From Stenotrophomonas cyclobalanopsidis (GTDB lineage Bacteria > Pseudomonadota > Gammaproteobacteria > Xanthomonadales > Xanthomonadaceae), in NCBI RefSeq assembly GCF_008710035.1, contig NZ_VYKI01000004.1:163956-227955 (forward strand): 64,000 nt of DNA, in the 5' to 3' direction. Made by a program: the position numbers and the translations under genes. Below the pieces are notes generated by a model. The model saw only the letters and a program-made list of their open reading frames with translations, was not told the origin of the DNA and ran no database searches. This document shows positions 62,490 through 64,000 of this stretch, in pieces. Positions within the stretch are counted from its first letter, which is position 1. Each line of letters opens with the position of its first letter.

Positions 62490-63792
62490 GCGCATCCTGC
62501 CCACGCTGGGCATTCTCTCCCTGGCGGTCATGCTCGCCGCCTGCGCCGGCAAGGCCGAATACCACCCGGCCGACCAGTCCGGTGCGCAGCCGCCGCTGCC
62601 CAAGCCGGCCAACTTCCTCATGCCACCCATGCAGGTGCCCAAGGGCGTGGGCTGGGCCGACGGCCAGGCGCCCACCGTGGCCGACGGCCTGAAGATCGAA
62701 CGCATCGCCGCCAACCTTCAGCATCCGCGCCGCCTGCTCACCCTGCCCAACGGCGATGTGCTGGTGGTGGAAGGCAACGGCCCCGGCGAAGAGCCGGTCA
62801 CCACGCCCAAGCAGTGGATCGCCGGCAAGGTGAAGGCACGCTCGGGCAAGGCCGGCAAGGGCGGCAACCGGGTCACCCTGCTGCGCCGCACGCCGGGCAC
62901 CGATACCTGGACCCAGCACGTCTACATCGAAGGCCTGCACTCGCCGTTCGGCATCCAGCTCATCGGTGACACGCTGTACGTGGCCAACACCGGCAACATC
63001 ATGCAGTACCACTACGTGCCCGGCGAAACCCGCATGACCGACAAGGGTCGCGAGTTCACCGACCTGCCCAGCACCATCAACCACCACTGGACGAAGGATC
63101 TGCGCGCGAGCGCCGATGGCAGCAAGCTGTACGTGGGCGTGGGCTCCAACAGCAACATCACCGAGAACGGCCTGGCCGTCGAGTACCGCCGCGCGGTCGT
63201 GCTGGAAGTGGACGTAGCCACCCGTGGCAGCCGCATCTACGCATCGGGCATCCGCAACCCCACGGGCCTGGACCTGGAGCCGAGCACCGGCAAGCTGTGG
63301 GCGGTCGCCAATGAGCGCGACGAGATCGGTGCCGACCTGGTGCCCGATTACCTGACCTCGGTGAAGGAAGACGGCTTCTACGGCTGGCCCTACAGCTACT
63401 ACGGGCAGCATGTGGATGAGCGCGTGCAGCCGCAGCGGCCGGACCTGGTGGCCAAGGCCATCGTGCCGGACTACGCCATCGGCTCGCATGTGGCGCCGCT
63501 GGGCCTGCTGTTCTACACCGCGCAGGCATTGCCGGCGAAGTACCACGGCGGCGCGTTCATCGGCGAACACGGCAGCTGGGACCGCTCGCCGCTGAGCGGC
63601 TATGAAGTGGTCTACGTCGCTTTCAAGGATGGCAAGCCGACCGGCCGACCGGAACCGGTGGTCAGCGGCTTCACCTCCAAGGATGAAAAGACCCTGATGG
63701 GCGCACCGGTAGGCATGGCGATGGACGCCGACGGCGCGCTGCTGGTGGCCGACGACGTAGGCGATGTCGTCTGGCGGGTCTCGGCAAAGTGA
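62482..63792 (+). CDS. Sorbosone dehydrogenase-like PQQ-type beta-propeller lipoprotein
   Basis: 436 residues. Signal peptide with lipobox MLAAC. Beta-propeller of the soluble glucose/L-sorbosone dehydrogenase group: NLQHPRRLLTLPNGDVLVVE, GLHSPFGIQLIGDTLYVANT, ASGIRNPTGLDLEPSTGKLW, GEHGSWDRSPLSGYEVVYV and GMAMDADGALLVADD. The Arg-Asn-Pro and HGSWDRSP elements belong to the active-site face. PQQ use is a family expectation; substrate unknown. It overlaps the DUF2231 gene by eight bases. Confidence 0.92.
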   Translation: MAERILPTLGILSLAVMLAACAGKAEYHPADQSGAQPPLPKPANFLMPPMQVPKGVGWADGQAPTVADGLKIERIAANLQHPRRLLTLPNGDVLVVEGNGPGEEPVTTPKQWIAGKVKARSGKAGKGGNRVTLLRRTPGTDTWTQHVYIEGLHSPFGIQLIGDTLYVANTGNIMQYHYVPGETRMTDKGREFTDLPSTINHHWTKDLRASADGSKLYVGVGSNSNITENGLAVEYRRAVVLEVDVATRGSRIYASGIRNPTGLDLEPSTGKLWAVANERDEIGADLVPDYLTSVKEDGFYGWPYSYYGQHVDERVQPQRPDLVAKAIVPDYAIGSHVAPLGLLFYTAQALPAKYHGGAFIGEHGSWDRSPLSGYEVVYVAFKDGKPTGRPEPVVSGFTSKDEKTLMGAPVGMAMDADGALLVADDVGDVVWRVSAK

Positions 63793-63799
63793 GGGAAGT

Positions 63800-63886
63800 G
63801 TAGAGTCGAGCCATGCTCGACTGCTCAGGCTTTTGTAGAGTCGAGCTTGCTCGACTGCTGTTGGCTTTGGTTGTTGTAGAGCCGAG
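63800..63886. repeat. REP cluster, third copy interrupted
   Basis: GTAGAGTCGAGCCATGCTCG (63800 on), GTAGAGTCGAGCTTGCTCGA (63835 on), then GTAGAGCCGAG (63876-63886) that stops after half a unit and runs into the transposase 3' region. Confidence 0.85.
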
Positions 63887-63901
63887 ATCCTATGTTCGTG
63901 G

Positions 63902-64000
63902 TCAAGCCTGTTGGAAGCAGGCTTGGCCTACCTTCAGCATGGCTGGGTCGAATTCCTTGCCACTCTTGAATACGCCCCACGCAATCCTGGCCAGTTTTCT
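63902..64000 (-). CDS. IS110-family-like transposase, C-terminal end (cut by window edge)
   Basis: Last 32 residues of a minus-strand frame entering from beyond the window: RKLARIAWGVFKSGKEFDPA then MLKVGQACFQQA and stop at 63902. The LARIAWGVFKSGKEFDP end is typical of IS110-type transposases. The rest is outside the window, so intactness is unknown. The element end appears to lie at about 63887, directly against a broken REP unit. Confidence 0.65.
   Translation of the reverse strand, partial: RKLARIAWGVFKSGKEFDPAMLKVGQACFQQA

Noticed and set aside
61904..62692. Frame covering REPs, DUF2231 and the start of the dehydrogenase
   Set aside because: Wrong frame relative to two clear genes; Arg/Pro-rich shadow.

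Overview
The window reads as chromosomal DNA of a Stenotrophomonas maltophilia-like member of the Xanthomonadaceae. It is GC-rich (coding regions use G/C in most third positions), genes are tightly packed with many 4-base ATGA/GTGA overlaps, and short palindromes beginning GTAG (the SMAG/REP family described for S. maltophilia) sit in most intergenic spaces. TonB-dependent sugar uptake, a BioC/BioH biotin pathway and a cytochrome bo oxidase fit that group. The genus call is inference from gene content and repeats, not from a marker gene.

Layout. 1-780: end of a four-CxxC zinc-ribbon protein and a tandem REP array. 783-7559 (minus): six overlapping genes, RDD, SpoIIM-like, DUF4129, DUF4350, MoxR ATPase and DUF58, a predicted envelope/chaperone operon. 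7684-10192: gamma carbonic anhydrase and MnmG. 10193-10775: no gene, but a terminator and a strong hairpin that may be a small RNA. 10776-13038: Tyr/Gly-rich lipoprotein, threonine/serine dehydratase, YdcF-type protein. 13114-17965 (minus): biotin operon bioB-bioF-bioH-SDR-bioC behind a BirA-type operator. 18126-21414: small hypotheticals, CbrC-like protein, 3-methyladenine glycosylase, ComF, and a lipoprotein with a SecD P1-head-like domain.

21451-37006 is the standout region, a predicted N-acetylgalactosamine (GalNAc) utilisation locus. The minus-strand arm encodes AgaS-like isomerase/deaminase, ROK kinase, GatZ/AgaZ-like protein, DeoR regulator, amidosugar-6-phosphate deacetylase and an oversized sugar porter. 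The plus-strand arm encodes a secreted GH31 enzyme with GalNAcase-type active-site motifs plus F5/8C and NPCBM modules, a TonB-dependent receptor, and a GH109-like enzyme with a twin-arginine leader. Both arms start in one AT-rich intergenic region with repeated CTTTCG boxes. The inferred path is release of alpha-linked GalNAc outside the cytoplasm, outer-membrane uptake, inner-membrane transport, phosphorylation, deacetylation, deamination/isomerisation, then tagatose-phosphate metabolism.

37146-51368 is mixed: a DKNYY-like protein, a DUF433/DUF5615 toxin-antitoxin pair, tRNA-Arg(CCG), UDP-glucose dehydrogenase, UbiA, an AtoE-type transporter convergent with an acyl-CoA synthetase, a Gln-rich 55-residue protein, lipoproteins, VOC and alpha/beta hydrolase proteins, an AraC regulator and a class V aminotransferase. 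51496-60109 holds two paralogous MocR regulators flanking a small membrane protein and a DUF6436 thioredoxin-like protein, next to cyoABCD and sco. The same 7-11-7 palindrome lies before cyoA/mocR and before the small-protein operon, which suggests one regulon. 60215-64000: a propeptide-like secreted protein beside a 5'-truncated kexin-type protease remnant, a DUF2231 protein with a sorbosone-dehydrogenase-like lipoprotein, and the end of an IS110-type transposase adjoining a broken REP.
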